Positions 35,156 to 44,106 of a stretch of 64,000 nt of DNA are shown one piece after another. The DNA comes from Geotalea sp. SG265. Lineage in GTDB: Bacteria > Desulfobacterota > Desulfuromonadia > Geobacterales > Geobacteraceae. The notes below the pieces were generated by a model. That model worked only from the letters and a program-made list of their open reading frames with translations, made no database searches and was not told the origin of the DNA. Within the stretch, counting starts at the first letter, position 1, and each line of letters begins with the position of its first letter. The stretch spans positions 225,449 to 289,448 of the forward strand of contig NZ_JAKZFT010000006.1 of assembly GCF_022808985.1 (NCBI RefSeq), given 5' to 3'. A program made the position numbers and the translations under genes.

Positions 35156-37150
35156 TTGCCGCAAAAGCGCTTCCCCATCAAAAGAAAGCTGACCATCGCC
35201 ATCGTCATTCCCATCGCCATAGCTATCCTTATTTGCTGGCTGGCCGGGGTGTTCATCCTCAACACCAAGATCGTCAGGCAGGCCCAGGAAAAGGTGCGCA
35301 ATGACCTCAATGCCGCCCGGGAGGTCTATCTCCACGAAGTAGGCCACGTCCGGGATGTGGTCAGGTTCACCGCTTCCGCCCCCTACACCGCCGCGGTTCT
35401 ACACGGCGACAGGAAGGCCCTGGCCGGCATGCTCGTCCCGCTGAGGCAGACGGAGCAGCTGGACCTCTTCATGGCGTTGGATGCCCAGGGAAACGTCCTC
35501 TATCGCGTCAACAACCCCGGCGCCGCCGGTGACGACACCTCTCGGAACCCAGCCATCGCCCGTGCCCTGAAGGGAGAGATCGCTGCCGGCACCTGGGTCG
35601 TGCCGGCCGAGGCCATGGCCACGGAAGGCAAACAGCTGGTCGGGCAGGCTGCCATCCCCATCCTCCCCACCCCCCATGCCCGGCCCACCACCGAAACCAT
35701 GGAACGCGCCGGAATGATGCTCATTGCCGCCGCCCCGGTAAGGGACGGCGCCGGTAGAATTATCGGTGCCCTCTGCGGCGGCATCCTCCTCAACAACAAC
35801 AACAGCCTGGTGGACAAGATCAAGAGCATCGTCTACGAAGGGGTAAAAGCGGACGGCAAGGACGTGGGAAGTGCCACCATCTTCCTGGGCGACCTGCGCA
35901 TCGCCACCAACGTTCTCACCTCAACGGGATCGCGGGCCATCGGTACACGCCTCTCCGAGGAAGTCTACAACCGGGTCATCATCCATAAGGAGAAGTGGCT
36001 CGACCGCGCCTTTGTCGTCAATGACTGGTACGTTACCGCCTACGAACCGATCCTGTCAGTGGATGGCGTGCCCGTAGGCGCCCTCTACGTGGGAATGCTG
36101 GAGAAACCATTCACCGCCATCAAGTTCCGGCTGGGACTCCTCTTCAGCGGCATTCTGCTGGTGGGTGCAATAATCGGCATTGCCGTGGCAGGGTTTTTGG
36201 CAACGCGCCTGGCACGGCCGGTGAGGGAGCTGGAAAACGCGGCGCGGCGGGTTGCCGCCGGGGAGCGGGATGTACAGTGCCGGGTGTCGAGCCGGGACGA
36301 GTTGGCAGACCTGGCGGAGGAATTCAACCAGATGAACCGGGCGCTGATGCAGCGGGAAAGCCACATAACCGAATTGAACCGGGGACTGGAGGACAAGGTC
36401 CGGGAAAGGACGGCGGAACTGGAGGACAAGAACCGGCTGCTGGTGAAGACCAGGGAAGAGCTGCTGCGGAAAGAAAAACTTGCCGCCATTGGCGAGTTGG
36501 CCGCCGGCGTTGCCCATGAGATCAACAACCCCCTGGCCATCATCCGCGGCAATGCGGAACTCTTGCAGATGTCGGTGCCGAAAGGGGCAGACAACCGGGA
36601 CGAGGTGGATACCATTTATCAGCAGGTGGGACGGATAGAGCGGATCATCGGCAACCTGCTCCGCTTTGCCCGCCGGGAAAAGAAACAGCTGGGACAGGTG
36701 GACAGCAACAGGCTGTTGGAAGAAATTCTCGCCCAGATCGTCCACCAGGTGCCGCTCTCGGGCATCCGTATCATGAAGGAGTATGAGGCGGGGCTGCCGG
36801 TCGTGGAAGGCGACAGCGACCAGATCAGGCAGGTGTTGACCAATCTGGTGCTCAATGCCATTCAGGCCATGGGCCAAGAGGGGATGTTGACTATAAAGAC
36901 CCGAATGGACGGGGCAGAGGATCGAGTGGCGATTATCATCGCCGACACCGGCGCCGGTATTAAGGCGGAAGATCTACCGCAGATCTTCAACCCTTTCTTC
37001 ACCACCAAGGCCAACGGTACCGGCCTGGGGCTCTCCGTATCATACGGCATCGTCCATGACCACGGCGGAACAATCGAAGTGGAAAGCGAAGCGGGAAAAG
37101 GGAGCAGTTTTAAAGTTTCGCTACCGTTAAAAATAAGTTGCAAGTTCTAA
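35156..37150 (+). CDS. Membrane sensor histidine kinase (Cache-type sensor, HAMP)
   Basis: A 664-residue kinase: first membrane helix at about 13-35, a periplasmic sensor region of about 290 residues of the Cache type, a second helix at about 328-350, HAMP (RLARPVRELENAARRVAAGE), coiled coil, HisKA with the phosphorylated His in GVAHEINNPLAII, and HATPase with N, G1 (DTGAGI), F (IFNPFFTTK) and G2 (GTGLGLS) boxes. It starts at TTG 35156 with AGGAGAG before it, 1 bp after the regulator stop, and so is its cognate kinase. The signal is unknown; formate or a metal are reasonable guesses. Confidence 0.93.
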   Translation: MPQKRFPIKRKLTIAIVIPIAIAILICWLAGVFILNTKIVRQAQEKVRNDLNAAREVYLHEVGHVRDVVRFTASAPYTAAVLHGDRKALAGMLVPLRQTEQLDLFMALDAQGNVLYRVNNPGAAGDDTSRNPAIARALKGEIAAGTWVVPAEAMATEGKQLVGQAAIPILPTPHARPTTETMERAGMMLIAAAPVRDGAGRIIGALCGGILLNNNNSLVDKIKSIVYEGVKADGKDVGSATIFLGDLRIATNVLTSTGSRAIGTRLSEEVYNRVIIHKEKWLDRAFVVNDWYVTAYEPILSVDGVPVGALYVGMLEKPFTAIKFRLGLLFSGILLVGAIIGIAVAGFLATRLARPVRELENAARRVAAGERDVQCRVSSRDELADLAEEFNQMNRALMQRESHITELNRGLEDKVRERTAELEDKNRLLVKTREELLRKEKLAAIGELAAGVAHEINNPLAIIRGNAELLQMSVPKGADNRDEVDTIYQQVGRIERIIGNLLRFARREKKQLGQVDSNRLLEEILAQIVHQVPLSGIRIMKEYEAGLPVVEGDSDQIRQVLTNLVLNAIQAMGQEGMLTIKTRMDGAEDRVAIIIADTGAGIKAEDLPQIFNPFFTTKANGTGLGLSVSYGIVHDHGGTIEVESEAGKGSSFKVSLPLKISCKF

Positions 37151-37172
37151 GTTCGAGCCCGAAGCAAAACTC

Positions 37173-37214
37173 TTTACTCTTTACTCTTTACTCTTTACTC
37201 TTTACTCTTTACTC
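37173..37214. repeat. Six perfect copies of the heptamer TTTACTC
   Basis: 42 bp of unbroken TTTACTC repeats between the kinase and MOSC genes. The tract encodes the C-terminal KSKE and stop of the MOSC protein. Copy number in such tracts is likely to vary. Confidence 0.9.
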
Positions 37215-37642
37215 TTCACCGCAACCGCGTCTCCCGGTTTGACCGTTCCCCCTTTGAGGACCTTGGCAAAAATCCCTTCCTTGGGCATGACGCAATCACC
37301 GGCCTGGTAATAAATGGCACAGCGGGTATGGCATTCCTTGCCGATCTGGGTCACCTCCAACTCGGTCGGCCCAATGATGAGCCTGGTGCCAATGGGGAGG
37401 GAGACCAATTCAATCCCTTCAGTGGTAATGTTCTCGGCAAAATCGCCCGTATCGACGGAAAGGCCGAGTGTCTGCATCTTGCGGATGCTCTCCATGGCCA
37501 AAAGGCTCACCTGGCGATGCCAGTCACCGGCATGGGCATCGCCGACGATGCCGTGATTTTCCCTGAATTCCACAGAGGCCACGGGCGTCTTCCGTTCCCC
37601 CTTCTTTTCACTGATGCATACTGCCAGAACCTTTGCCGACAT
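37202..37642 (-). CDS. MOSC domain protein
   Basis: A 146-residue beta-rich protein of the MOSC family (molybdenum cofactor sulfurase C-terminal domain), which bind or carry sulfur for Moco enzymes. The conserved cysteine is in GKECHTRCAIYY. GIVGDAHAG and FAENITTEGIEL are other family marks. It lies 17 bp downstream of moaA in the same direction, so it belongs to Moco synthesis. The last four codons and stop are within the heptamer tract at 37173-37214, so its end is probably variable among strains. Confidence 0.9.
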   Translation of the reverse strand: MSAKVLAVCISEKKGERKTPVASVEFRENHGIVGDAHAGDWHRQVSLLAMESIRKMQTLGLSVDTGDFAENITTEGIELVSLPIGTRLIIGPTELEVTQIGKECHTRCAIYYQAGDCVMPKEGIFAKVLKGGTVKPGDAVAVKSKE

Positions 37643-37659
37643 ACCTTCCTTATCCTTTC

Positions 37660-38640
37660 CTATCCCCCTACCCGTGACATGGCAAAGGGTTGTAGATCAT
37701 TGTTGTCGTTATCCAGACCGTGTCCGTCCGGCTTGCCGGCGACGATCAGCCGCAAGGCTTCGCCCAGCCTCGTCCTGTCACCGGATCTCAAAAGAGGCTT
37801 CAGATCGAGACCTTCGCCGGAGAGCAGACAGCCCTTGGCCAAGCCTGCAGAAGTGACCCTGATGCGGTTGCAGTCCCGGCAGAAGTGGCCTGAAATGGGG
37901 GTGATGATGCCAATGGAACCGGCCGAGCCCTTGATCTTGAAGTTGCGCGACGGTCCCGCCAAATCCTGACTGCCGTAGGGTATCAACTCGTACCGCTTGC
38001 CGATCCGCTCCAGGATTTCATGGCCCGACACGGAGAGGGTACGCCAGTTTTCTGCCTGCAAGGTCGGCATGTACTCGATGAAACGGACCGCAAAGGGGCG
38101 ATCCATGGTCATGGTGGCAAAATCGAGCACCTCGTCGTCGTTTATGCCGCGCATTACCACCATGTTGATCTTATGGGGCGGAAAGCCGGCCCTTTCAGCC
38201 GCTTGCAGTCCACGCAAGACTCTCTGCAAATCACCGCCGCGGGTGATATGGGCAAAGGTCTCCTGTTTCAGGGAGTCCAGGCTGATGTTGAGCCGCTGAA
38301 CCCCGGCCCGGTGCAGATCTTCGGCCAGTTCTTCCAGCAACAGCCCGTTGGTGGTAAGCACCAGCTGTTTCAGCCCCGGAACGGCGGAAATAGCCCTGAG
38401 AAAAGGAATGATATCCCTTCGCACCAGCGGCTCTCCACCGGTGATGCGAATTTTTTCGATGCCGATGGCAACCGCTTCCTCAGCCACACAGATCAGGTCC
38501 TCATAGGTGAGAATATCTTCGTGGCAGAGCTTTTCCACCCCTTGCTCAGGCATGCAGTAGCTGCAGCGCAGGTTACAGCGGTCGGTTACCGAGAGGCGAA
38601 GATAATTGATATGTCGGCCATGGGTGTCCAGCAGCTTCAT
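37660..38640 (-). CDS. moaA: GTP 3',8-cyclase MoaA
   Basis: Radical SAM enzyme for the first step of molybdopterin synthesis (GTP to 3',8-cH2GTP, then to cPMP with MoaC). The 326-residue protein has the SAM cluster motif CNLRCSYCMPEQ (Cys at about 22, 26, 29), RITGGEPLVRRDI, and the second cluster cysteines in HFCRDCNRIRVTSAG plus GCLLSGE. The C-terminal GG needed for activity is present (SRVGG). ATG at 38638-38640. MoaC is encoded at 41074 on the other strand. Confidence 0.95.
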   Translation of the reverse strand: MKLLDTHGRHINYLRLSVTDRCNLRCSYCMPEQGVEKLCHEDILTYEDLICVAEEAVAIGIEKIRITGGEPLVRRDIIPFLRAISAVPGLKQLVLTTNGLLLEELAEDLHRAGVQRLNISLDSLKQETFAHITRGGDLQRVLRGLQAAERAGFPPHKINMVVMRGINDDEVLDFATMTMDRPFAVRFIEYMPTLQAENWRTLSVSGHEILERIGKRYELIPYGSQDLAGPSRNFKIKGSAGSIGIITPISGHFCRDCNRIRVTSAGLAKGCLLSGEGLDLKPLLRSGDRTRLGEALRLIVAGKPDGHGLDNDNNDLQPFAMSRVGG

Positions 38641-38684
38641 ATTACTACTCCACCATTTTAATCAGCAAAATGCCGTGATAAAAA

Positions 38685-38716
38685 AATATCACAATTCTGA
38701 AATTATTTGTGTTATT
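38685..38716. promoter_or_regulatory. Inverted repeat between divergent moaA and the Moco leader
   Basis: AATATCACAA (38685-38694) and TTGTGTTATT (38707-38716) are inverted with one mismatch. AT-rich promoter region for moaA and for the leader RNA. Protein unknown. Confidence 0.3.
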
Positions 38717-38814
38717 TTACAAGTGCATTATTTAATGAGCAGCAGATGTATACAATCTAAGCATTTTACAGATACACTTGCAAGCTTTTTTACATAACAA
38801 TGTTTTACAAACTA

Positions 38815-38949
38815 ATCTCCGAGTCGCTGACGCCTGCCGGGCAGACCATCTGGTCATGCCAATGGCGAGCGACCACTGGGCATTGCTGGAAACGGCAGCG
38901 CCTCCCTTTTGGAAAGGAGAGTCAACAGGCGGCCTAAAGGCCACGCCGA
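38815..38949 (+). ncRNA. Moco-type riboswitch (molybdenum/tungsten cofactor leader)
   Basis: A structured leader before a tungstate permease and moeA. Helices that can be read directly: GTCGCT (38823-38828) with AGCGAC (38868-38873); CTGCC/GGCAG (38834-38844); GACCA/TGGTC (38844-38855); and CGCCTG (38831-38836) with CAGGCG (38927-38932). Segments like CTCCGAGTCGC, TGGGCATTGCTGGAAAC and CTTTTGGAAAGGAG recall the Moco RNA motif, known upstream of molybdenum and tungsten cofactor genes. A terminator follows directly, which suits premature termination when cofactor is plentiful. The class is assigned from memory and context. Confidence 0.75.
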
Positions 38950-38978
38950 GGTCTCTTTCCATGGAAGGAGACCTTTTT
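38950..38978 (+). terminator. Riboswitch expression-platform terminator
   Basis: GGTCTCTTTCCA pairs with TGGAAGGAGACC (one G-U) and is followed by TTTTT. It starts at the 3' edge of the Moco-type leader, 86 bp before tupB, the normal place for a switching terminator. Confidence 0.85.
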
Positions 38979-39063
38979 ATTTTCTGAACAGCACTTTCTC
39001 TCTGCGAAAGCTACCGGCACCCCAGGGATAGCTTCAGCAGATCGACAGAAGGGAACACAATAC

Positions 39064-39753
39064 GTGGGATTCTTTTCCGAATCGCTACATACAGCCCTGG
39101 GCCTCATACTCACCATGGACCAGGAAGTCTATACCACTGTCTGGACTTCCCTCTATATTGCAGTCTGGTCGACGCTTCTTGCCTCGTTACTCGGCATTCC
39201 CGCAGGCATCATCATCGGAACCGGCACGTTTCCGCTGAAGGGGGCACTGACGACCTTTCTCAACACCCTGATGGCCTTGCCGACGGTGGTTGTCGGCCTG
39301 ATTGTCTATGCGATCATCAGCCGGCAGGGACCGCTGGGGCAATACGGGCTTCTTTTCACGCCGAAGGCAATGGTGATCGGCCAGACCATTCTGGCTATTC
39401 CCATCATTGCCAATTATACCTTAAGCACCGTCGAAGGTGCGGACAAGAGGATTCTTCCCACGGCACTCACCCTTGGAGCCGGCCCTCTGCAAGGGGTGCT
39501 GCAACTGGTGCGTGAAGAGCGATTCGGAGTCATGGCCGCCGTCATCGCCGGATTCGGCCGGGTCATTGCCGAGGTTGGCGTTGCCATGATGCTGGGGGGC
39601 AATATCCGTGGCTACACCCGCACCATGACAACCGCCATTGCCATGGAAACGAGCAAGGGTGAATTCGCCTTCGGTTTGGCTCTGGGCACGATCCTCATGG
39701 CCGTTGCCTTTTTCGTCAACATGGCTTTGAACATCCTGCAACAACGGCGGTGA
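39064..39753 (+). CDS. tupB: Tungstate-type ABC transporter permease TupB
   Basis: A 229-residue permease with about five membrane segments. ALPTVVVGLIVYAIISR and the EAA-like loop TLGAGPLQGVLQLVREERFG match tungstate permeases (TupB/WtpB group). It imports tungstate (or molybdate) for the cofactor. Usually it is flanked by a binding protein TupA and an ATPase TupC; neither is seen near it here, so its partners must lie elsewhere. GTG start at 39064 behind AGAAGGGAAC. It is downstream of the Moco-type leader and 84 bp upstream of moeA. Confidence 0.88.
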   Translation: MGFFSESLHTALGLILTMDQEVYTTVWTSLYIAVWSTLLASLLGIPAGIIIGTGTFPLKGALTTFLNTLMALPTVVVGLIVYAIISRQGPLGQYGLLFTPKAMVIGQTILAIPIIANYTLSTVEGADKRILPTALTLGAGPLQGVLQLVREERFGVMAAVIAGFGRVIAEVGVAMMLGGNIRGYTRTMTTAIAMETSKGEFAFGLALGTILMAVAFFVNMALNILQQRR

Positions 39754-39837
39754 ACCGGCAAAAATAGTTCCTTTCCTGCATGAAACGCTTTTTCTTGTAA
39801 TATCTTGTAATAATGAATCTAAAAACGAGGTCCATTT

Positions 39838-41055
39838 ATGCCTACCTTCAGTGAAGCCAGGAGAACCATTCTCGACCATGTTTCCACCACAGGTATCGAA
39901 CGGGTCAGCCTTATTGACGCCATCGGCCGCACCCTTGCCGAAGATATGACCGCGCCGTGGAACATGCCCCCTTGGGACAACTCCGCCATGGACGGTTTTG
40001 CCGTACGTGCCGGGGACTGCCAGGCTCCCCAGACACTACTGAAAGTCACCGGCTATATTCCTGCAGGTGCCATCGCCACATCTGCCGTGGAAGCCGGCTG
40101 CGCCATCAGGATCATGACCGGCGCGCCCATCCCGCCAGGGGCAGATGCGGTGGTCCCGGTGGAGGAAACGGAAGAAGACGCTGATTCGGTCAAGATCCTG
40201 GAGCCAGTAAAAGCACGACAGCACATACGCTTTGCCGGCGAAGACATCAAGACCGGCGACAGGGTGCTGGCTGCAGGCACGGCAATTACTCCATCGGCCA
40301 TCAACATGCTCGCCTCCCTGGGTACCGCCCTGCTGCCAGTTTTCCGCCGCGTCCGGGTGGCGATAGTCTCTACGGGGGACGAGCTGGTCGAATTGGGAGG
40401 ACAGATAGGGAAAGGGCAGATCATCAACAGTAATGCCTTATCCCTGGCTGCTGCGGTGAAGGAAATCGGTGGCGAACCGGTCATCGTCGGCATCGCCAGG
40501 GACAACCGGGAAAGCCACCTGCACATCCTCCAACAGGGGCTGCAGGCGGATGTGCTGATCACCTCTGCAGGGGTGTCCGCCGGAGATCGGGATCTGGTTC
40601 GCGAGATTCTCACTGAGCTTGGAGCAGAGCAGCTTTTCTGGAAAGTTGACATCAAGCCGGGACGACCGACCGCCTTCGCCATGAAAGCAAATACTCCCAT
40701 CTTCTCCCTGCCAGGCAACCCCGTTTCCAGCATGATCACCTTCGAAGAACTGGTGAAACCGGCCCTCTTAAAGATGATGGGGAGAAAGCAGGTCATCGCC
40801 CCCCTCTTCAAGGCAACTCTCACCGAAGAAATCCGCAAGAAGCCAGGGCGCCTGCACTTTCTGCGTGTAGCCCTTGAGAGAGGAAAGGACGGCTACCTGG
40901 CAAGCAGCAGCGGCAATCAGGAAACGGGCATCGTCAAAACCATGATCCAGGCGGACGGTCTGGCCATGCTCCCTCCCGACAAAGCGCTCTTCGCTGCCGG
41001 CGAACAGGTGGACGTGCATATTCTCAACCAGGATTTTCTGCTGGAAGAAGCATAA
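39838..41055 (+). CDS. moeA: Molybdopterin molybdotransferase MoeA
   Basis: Inserts molybdate or tungstate into adenylated molybdopterin. The 405-residue protein has the MoeA marks MPPWDNSAMDGFAVRAGD (near 41-58), RIMTGAPIPPGADAVVPVEET, STGDELVELG, TSAGVSAGDRDLV and FSLPGNPVSSMITFEE. Domains: the two MoeA N-terminal parts, the MPT-binding MogA-like part (about 180-325) and the C-terminal beta barrel. ATG at 39838. It lies after tupB and 18 bp before moaC. Confidence 0.95.
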   Translation: MPTFSEARRTILDHVSTTGIERVSLIDAIGRTLAEDMTAPWNMPPWDNSAMDGFAVRAGDCQAPQTLLKVTGYIPAGAIATSAVEAGCAIRIMTGAPIPPGADAVVPVEETEEDADSVKILEPVKARQHIRFAGEDIKTGDRVLAAGTAITPSAINMLASLGTALLPVFRRVRVAIVSTGDELVELGGQIGKGQIINSNALSLAAAVKEIGGEPVIVGIARDNRESHLHILQQGLQADVLITSAGVSAGDRDLVREILTELGAEQLFWKVDIKPGRPTAFAMKANTPIFSLPGNPVSSMITFEELVKPALLKMMGRKQVIAPLFKATLTEEIRKKPGRLHFLRVALERGKDGYLASSSGNQETGIVKTMIQADGLAMLPPDKALFAAGEQVDVHILNQDFLLEEA

Positions 41056-41073
41056 ATAACGGTGAGGTGATGA

Positions 41074-41553
41074 ATGTTCAACCATTTTGACGACAAGGGT
41101 CAGGCCATCATGGTCGATGTGAGCGGCAAACAACCAACCATGCGCACCGCCGTCGCTGCAGCCAAGGTCTTTCTAAAGAAAGAGACACTTGAAGCGATCA
41201 TCCAGGGCAGGATCACCAAGGGGGACGTTTTCGCCGTCGCCCGGCTGGCAGGGATCAGTGCCGCAAAGAGAACCCCCGAGCTCATCCCCCTCTCCCATCC
41301 CCTTGCCATCCACCATGCGGCCATCGAGTTTGGCACTGACGAGGAACAGGGGATCATAACCGTAGAGGCCACAGTTCGGGCCTTCGAGCGTACCGGGGTG
41401 GAGATGGAAGCCATGGTCTCAGCTTCTGTGGCCGCGCTTGCCATCTACGACATGTGCAAGGGTGCGGACAAGGGGATCACCATCGGCGAGATCAGCCTCC
41501 TGTACAAGGAAGGGGGCAAGAGCGGAACCTACCGTAAACAGCAAAATAGATAA
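41074..41553 (+). CDS. moaC: Cyclic pyranopterin monophosphate synthase MoaC
   Basis: Converts the MoaA product to cPMP. The 159-residue protein has the MoaC signatures RTAVAAAKVFL, GISAAKRTPELIPLSHPL, RTGVEMEAMVSASVAALAIYDMCKGADKGITIGEI (His, Glu and Lys of the active site are there). ATG at 41074 with GGTGAGGTGATGA before it. Last gene of the leader-tupB-moeA-moaC unit; terminator at 41591-41635. Confidence 0.96.
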   Translation: MFNHFDDKGQAIMVDVSGKQPTMRTAVAAAKVFLKKETLEAIIQGRITKGDVFAVARLAGISAAKRTPELIPLSHPLAIHHAAIEFGTDEEQGIITVEATVRAFERTGVEMEAMVSASVAALAIYDMCKGADKGITIGEISLLYKEGGKSGTYRKQQNR

Positions 41554-41590
41554 TGCAAATCTGCTGAAACCTGTTACCCTTGCTTCAGAT

Positions 41591-41635
41591 AAAAACCCTC
41601 TGCCATCAATAGGTTGCCGAGGGTTTTTAATTTTT
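41591..41635 (+). terminator. Terminator after moaC
   Basis: AAAAACCCTC (41591-41600) and GAGGGTTTTT (41619-41628) followed by AATTTTT. Works as a terminator on the plus strand. Confidence 0.8.
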
Positions 41636-41652
41636 CAGGCAGGCTTTTTCTA

Positions 41653-41681
41653 TTGACCCCTCCAAAAGGTTGCGGTATAAA
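41653..41681 (+). promoter_or_regulatory. Sigma-70 promoter of pta
   Basis: TTGACC, 17 bp, TATAAA, 38 bp before the start codon of pta. Confidence 0.7.
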
Positions 41682-41719
41682 ATCAAATCTTGTTTTACAT
41701 TTATAAATAGGAGGACGTT

Positions 41720-42721
41720 ATGCACTTAATGGAGCAGATCAAGGAAAAAGCGAAACGAAAGCTGCAAACTGTCGTATTACCTGAAAGTTATGATGAGCGG
41801 ATGCTCTTTGCCGCCCAGAAGATAGTGGAACAAGGTTTGGCCAAAATCATCATTCTCGGCAATCCGGTGGAAGTTACTGCCGCTGCACAGGCCAAGGGAG
41901 TAAGCCTGGCGGGGGTCGAAATCCTTGATCCCGCCACCTCGCCGAAACTGGATACCTATGTGGACGCCCTGGTGGAGTTGCGGAAAAGCAAGGGTCTGAC
42001 CAGGGAAGAGGCGCGCAACCTCCTCACCGCCAAGGATTATCTCTATTATGCCGGCATGATGGTCAGACTGGGAGACGCCGGAGGCGAAGTTGCCGGCGCC
42101 ACCGGCACCACCGGCAACGTCCTCAAGGCCGCCTTTCAAACCGTCGGCACGGCCCCCGGCATCAAGACCGTTTCCTCCTTTTTCCTCATGGTGACGAAGA
42201 ACGCCGATTACGGCGAGAACGGCATCATCCTCTTTGCCGACTGCGCCGTCAATCCCAACCCGGATGCACAGGCCCTGGCGGAAATTGCCGTCGCCACTGC
42301 TTGCAACTGCAAGTCCTTCCTCGATGTTCCCGCCCGGGTCGCCATGCTCTCTTTCTCCACCAAAGGTAGCGCTTCCCACGGCGATGTTGACAAAGTCCTC
42401 AAGGCTCTGGAAATTGCCAAGGGCATAGATCCCTCACTGCAGATCGATGGCGAGCTGCAGGCCGATGCTGCCCTGTTGCCCAAGGTCGGCGAAAAGAAAG
42501 CCCCTGGCAGCCCCGTTGCCGGCAAGGCCAATGTCCTGGTTTTCCCGGATCTGGATGCAGGCAATATCGCCTACAAGCTGGTCGAGCGTGTTGCCGGTGC
42601 CGAAGCCATCGGACCGGTCATACAGGGGCTGGCCAAGCCGGTCAACGATCTCTCCCGCGGCTGTTCGGTGGATGATATCGTTAACGTCGCGGCGATTACC
42701 GCAGTGCAGGCACAAGGATAA
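41720..42721 (+). CDS. pta: Phosphate acetyltransferase
   Basis: Interconverts acetyl-CoA and acetyl phosphate. The 333-residue protein is the short form without the N-terminal regulatory domain. Marks: [58 protein letters not shown] and the C-terminal [18 protein letters not shown]...[23 protein letters not shown] at 41720 with AGGAGGACGTT before it. It is convergent with ackA, sharing a two-way terminator; with AckA it links acetate and acetyl-CoA, the main carbon entry for this kind of organism. Confidence 0.96.
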   Translation: MHLMEQIKEKAKRKLQTVVLPESYDERMLFAAQKIVEQGLAKIIILGNPVEVTAAAQAKGVSLAGVEILDPATSPKLDTYVDALVELRKSKGLTREEARNLLTAKDYLYYAGMMVRLGDAGGEVAGATGTTGNVLKAAFQTVGTAPGIKTVSSFFLMVTKNADYGENGIILFADCAVNPNPDAQALAEIAVATACNCKSFLDVPARVAMLSFSTKGSASHGDVDKVLKALEIAKGIDPSLQIDGELQADAALLPKVGEKKAPGSPVAGKANVLVFPDLDAGNIAYKLVERVAGAEAIGPVIQGLAKPVNDLSRGCSVDDIVNVAAITAVQAQG

Positions 42722-42755
42722 ACGGCTTACGCCGTTGCTGAAACATTTAAAGCAA

Positions 42756-42789
42756 AAAAAGTCCGACGGAAGCTTCCGCCGGACTTTTT
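42756..42789. terminator. Two-way terminator between pta and ackA
   Basis: AAAAAGTCCG-a-CGGAAG / CTTCCG-c-CGGACTTTTT, symmetrical with A/T runs on both sides, so it serves both convergent genes. Confidence 0.9.
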
Positions 42790-42831
42790 AGTTTTCTGAA
42801 CTGCCTATTGCAGAGCGCTTGGCGCCTATTG

Positions 42832-44106
42832 TTATTTTCTGACGAAATCGTGCTTCGAAAAGGAATATTCGAAATGCATGTGATCGGTGTAGGTTCCTTC
42901 CAGGATAGCTGCCACATCCTCGGTAAAGACCAGTTCCTCGTCGGTTGGAATGACGAAGACCTTGACCGGCGAGTCATCGGTGGTGATGAGCGTTTCCCGC
43001 TTCCTGGTCATGGCTGATTTGTTCCGTTCCTTGTCCAGCTTGATCCCCAGGTGCTCCAGTCCATCGATGGTTCTTTCCCGGATCGGCCAGCCCATCTCCC
43101 CAACACCGGCAGTGAAAACGACTGCATCGAGCTTACCGATGGCCGCCATATATGATCCGATATATTTTCTCAAGCGGTAGGCCTCGATCTCCAGCGCCAG
43201 CTTGCAGAGCCGATCGCCGTTGCCCGCATGCTCGATGACCTCGCGGCGGTCGGTAAAGCGACCGGTAATGCCAAGGACACCGCTCTTTTTATTGAGGATG
43301 CTGTCGATTTCCTTGGCCGAAAGGTTCTCCTTCTGCATCATGAAAGCGGGAATGGCCGGATCGATGTCGCCGCAGCGGGTTCCCATGACCGCACCTTCCA
43401 AGGGGGTGAGCCCCATGCTGGTATCGACGGAAATGCCGTTGGCTATGGCACAATGGGAAACACCGTTACCGATGTGCATGGTGATGATGTTGGTATCCTT
43501 CGGTGCCTTGCCCAGAAGGACCGCGGCGCGCTTGGAAACATATAGATGGGAGGTGCCATGGAAGCCGTAGCGGCGGACGCCGTATTTCTCGTACCACTCG
43601 TAGGGGAGTGGGTAAAGATAGGAATGTTCCGGCATTGTCTGATGGAACGCAGTGTCGAAAATGGCTACCTGGGGAACGTTCGGCAGGATGGCCTGAGCAG
43701 CTTCGATGCCGGCAATATTCGGCGGATTGTGCAGCGGCGCCAAATGCTGCACCTCCTTGACCGCCTCCAGCACCTTGTCGTCAATCAGTACCGAACAGGT
43801 GAATTTCTCTCCCCCATGAACCACCCGGTGTCCAATGGCGGAAATGCTGTTGATGTCTTTCAGCACGCCATGGACCGGATCAGTCAGGGTTCTGATGATC
43901 AGATCGATGGCCACCTGATGATCGGGACACTCGGATTCCTCCCGGTAAGTTTCCCTCCCCGGCACTTCATGCATAATGAAAGAATCACCTATGATAACCC
44001 GTTCGACCATCCCCTTGGCGATTACTTCCTTTTTTGCCCAGTCAAAGAGTTGGTATTTTACCGACGAGCTACCACAGTTAAGGGCGAGTATATCCATGTT
44101 TTTCAT
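42832..44106 (-). CDS. ackA: Acetate kinase
   Basis: Makes acetyl phosphate from acetate and ATP, or the reverse. About 421-424 residues with LALNCGSSSVKYQLF, the phosphate loop region TCSVLIDDKVLEAV, FDTAFHQTMPEHSYLYPLP, YGFHGTSHLYVSKRAA, HIGNGVSHCAIANGISVDTSMG and FTAGVGEMGWPIRE. Two starts are possible: ATG 44106 (very close to GGGGG) or ATG 44097 (MDILALN, better fit to family start). It is divergent from the ferredoxin gene. Confidence 0.96.
   Translation of the reverse strand: MKNMDILALNCGSSSVKYQLFDWAKKEVIAKGMVERVIIGDSFIMHEVPGRETYREESECPDHQVAIDLIIRTLTDPVHGVLKDINSISAIGHRVVHGGEKFTCSVLIDDKVLEAVKEVQHLAPLHNPPNIAGIEAAQAILPNVPQVAIFDTAFHQTMPEHSYLYPLPYEWYEKYGVRRYGFHGTSHLYVSKRAAVLLGKAPKDTNIITMHIGNGVSHCAIANGISVDTSMGLTPLEGAVMGTRCGDIDPAIPAFMMQKENLSAKEIDSILNKKSGVLGITGRFTDRREVIEHAGNGDRLCKLALEIEAYRLRKYIGSYMAAIGKLDAVVFTAGVGEMGWPIRERTIDGLEHLGIKLDKERNKSAMTRKRETLITTDDSPVKVFVIPTDEELVFTEDVAAILEGTYTDHMHFEYSFSKHDFVRK

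Noticed and set aside
35152..35158. Kinase start moved to a later ATG
   Set aside because: The TTG at 35156 has AGGAGAG before it, directly follows the regulator stop, and gives the expected basic N-terminus before the first membrane helix; later ATGs would remove that helix.
37173..37214. Regular repeats as a CRISPR array
   Set aside because: Unit is 7 bp with no spacers; it is a simple tandem repeat. No CRISPR array was seen anywhere in the window.
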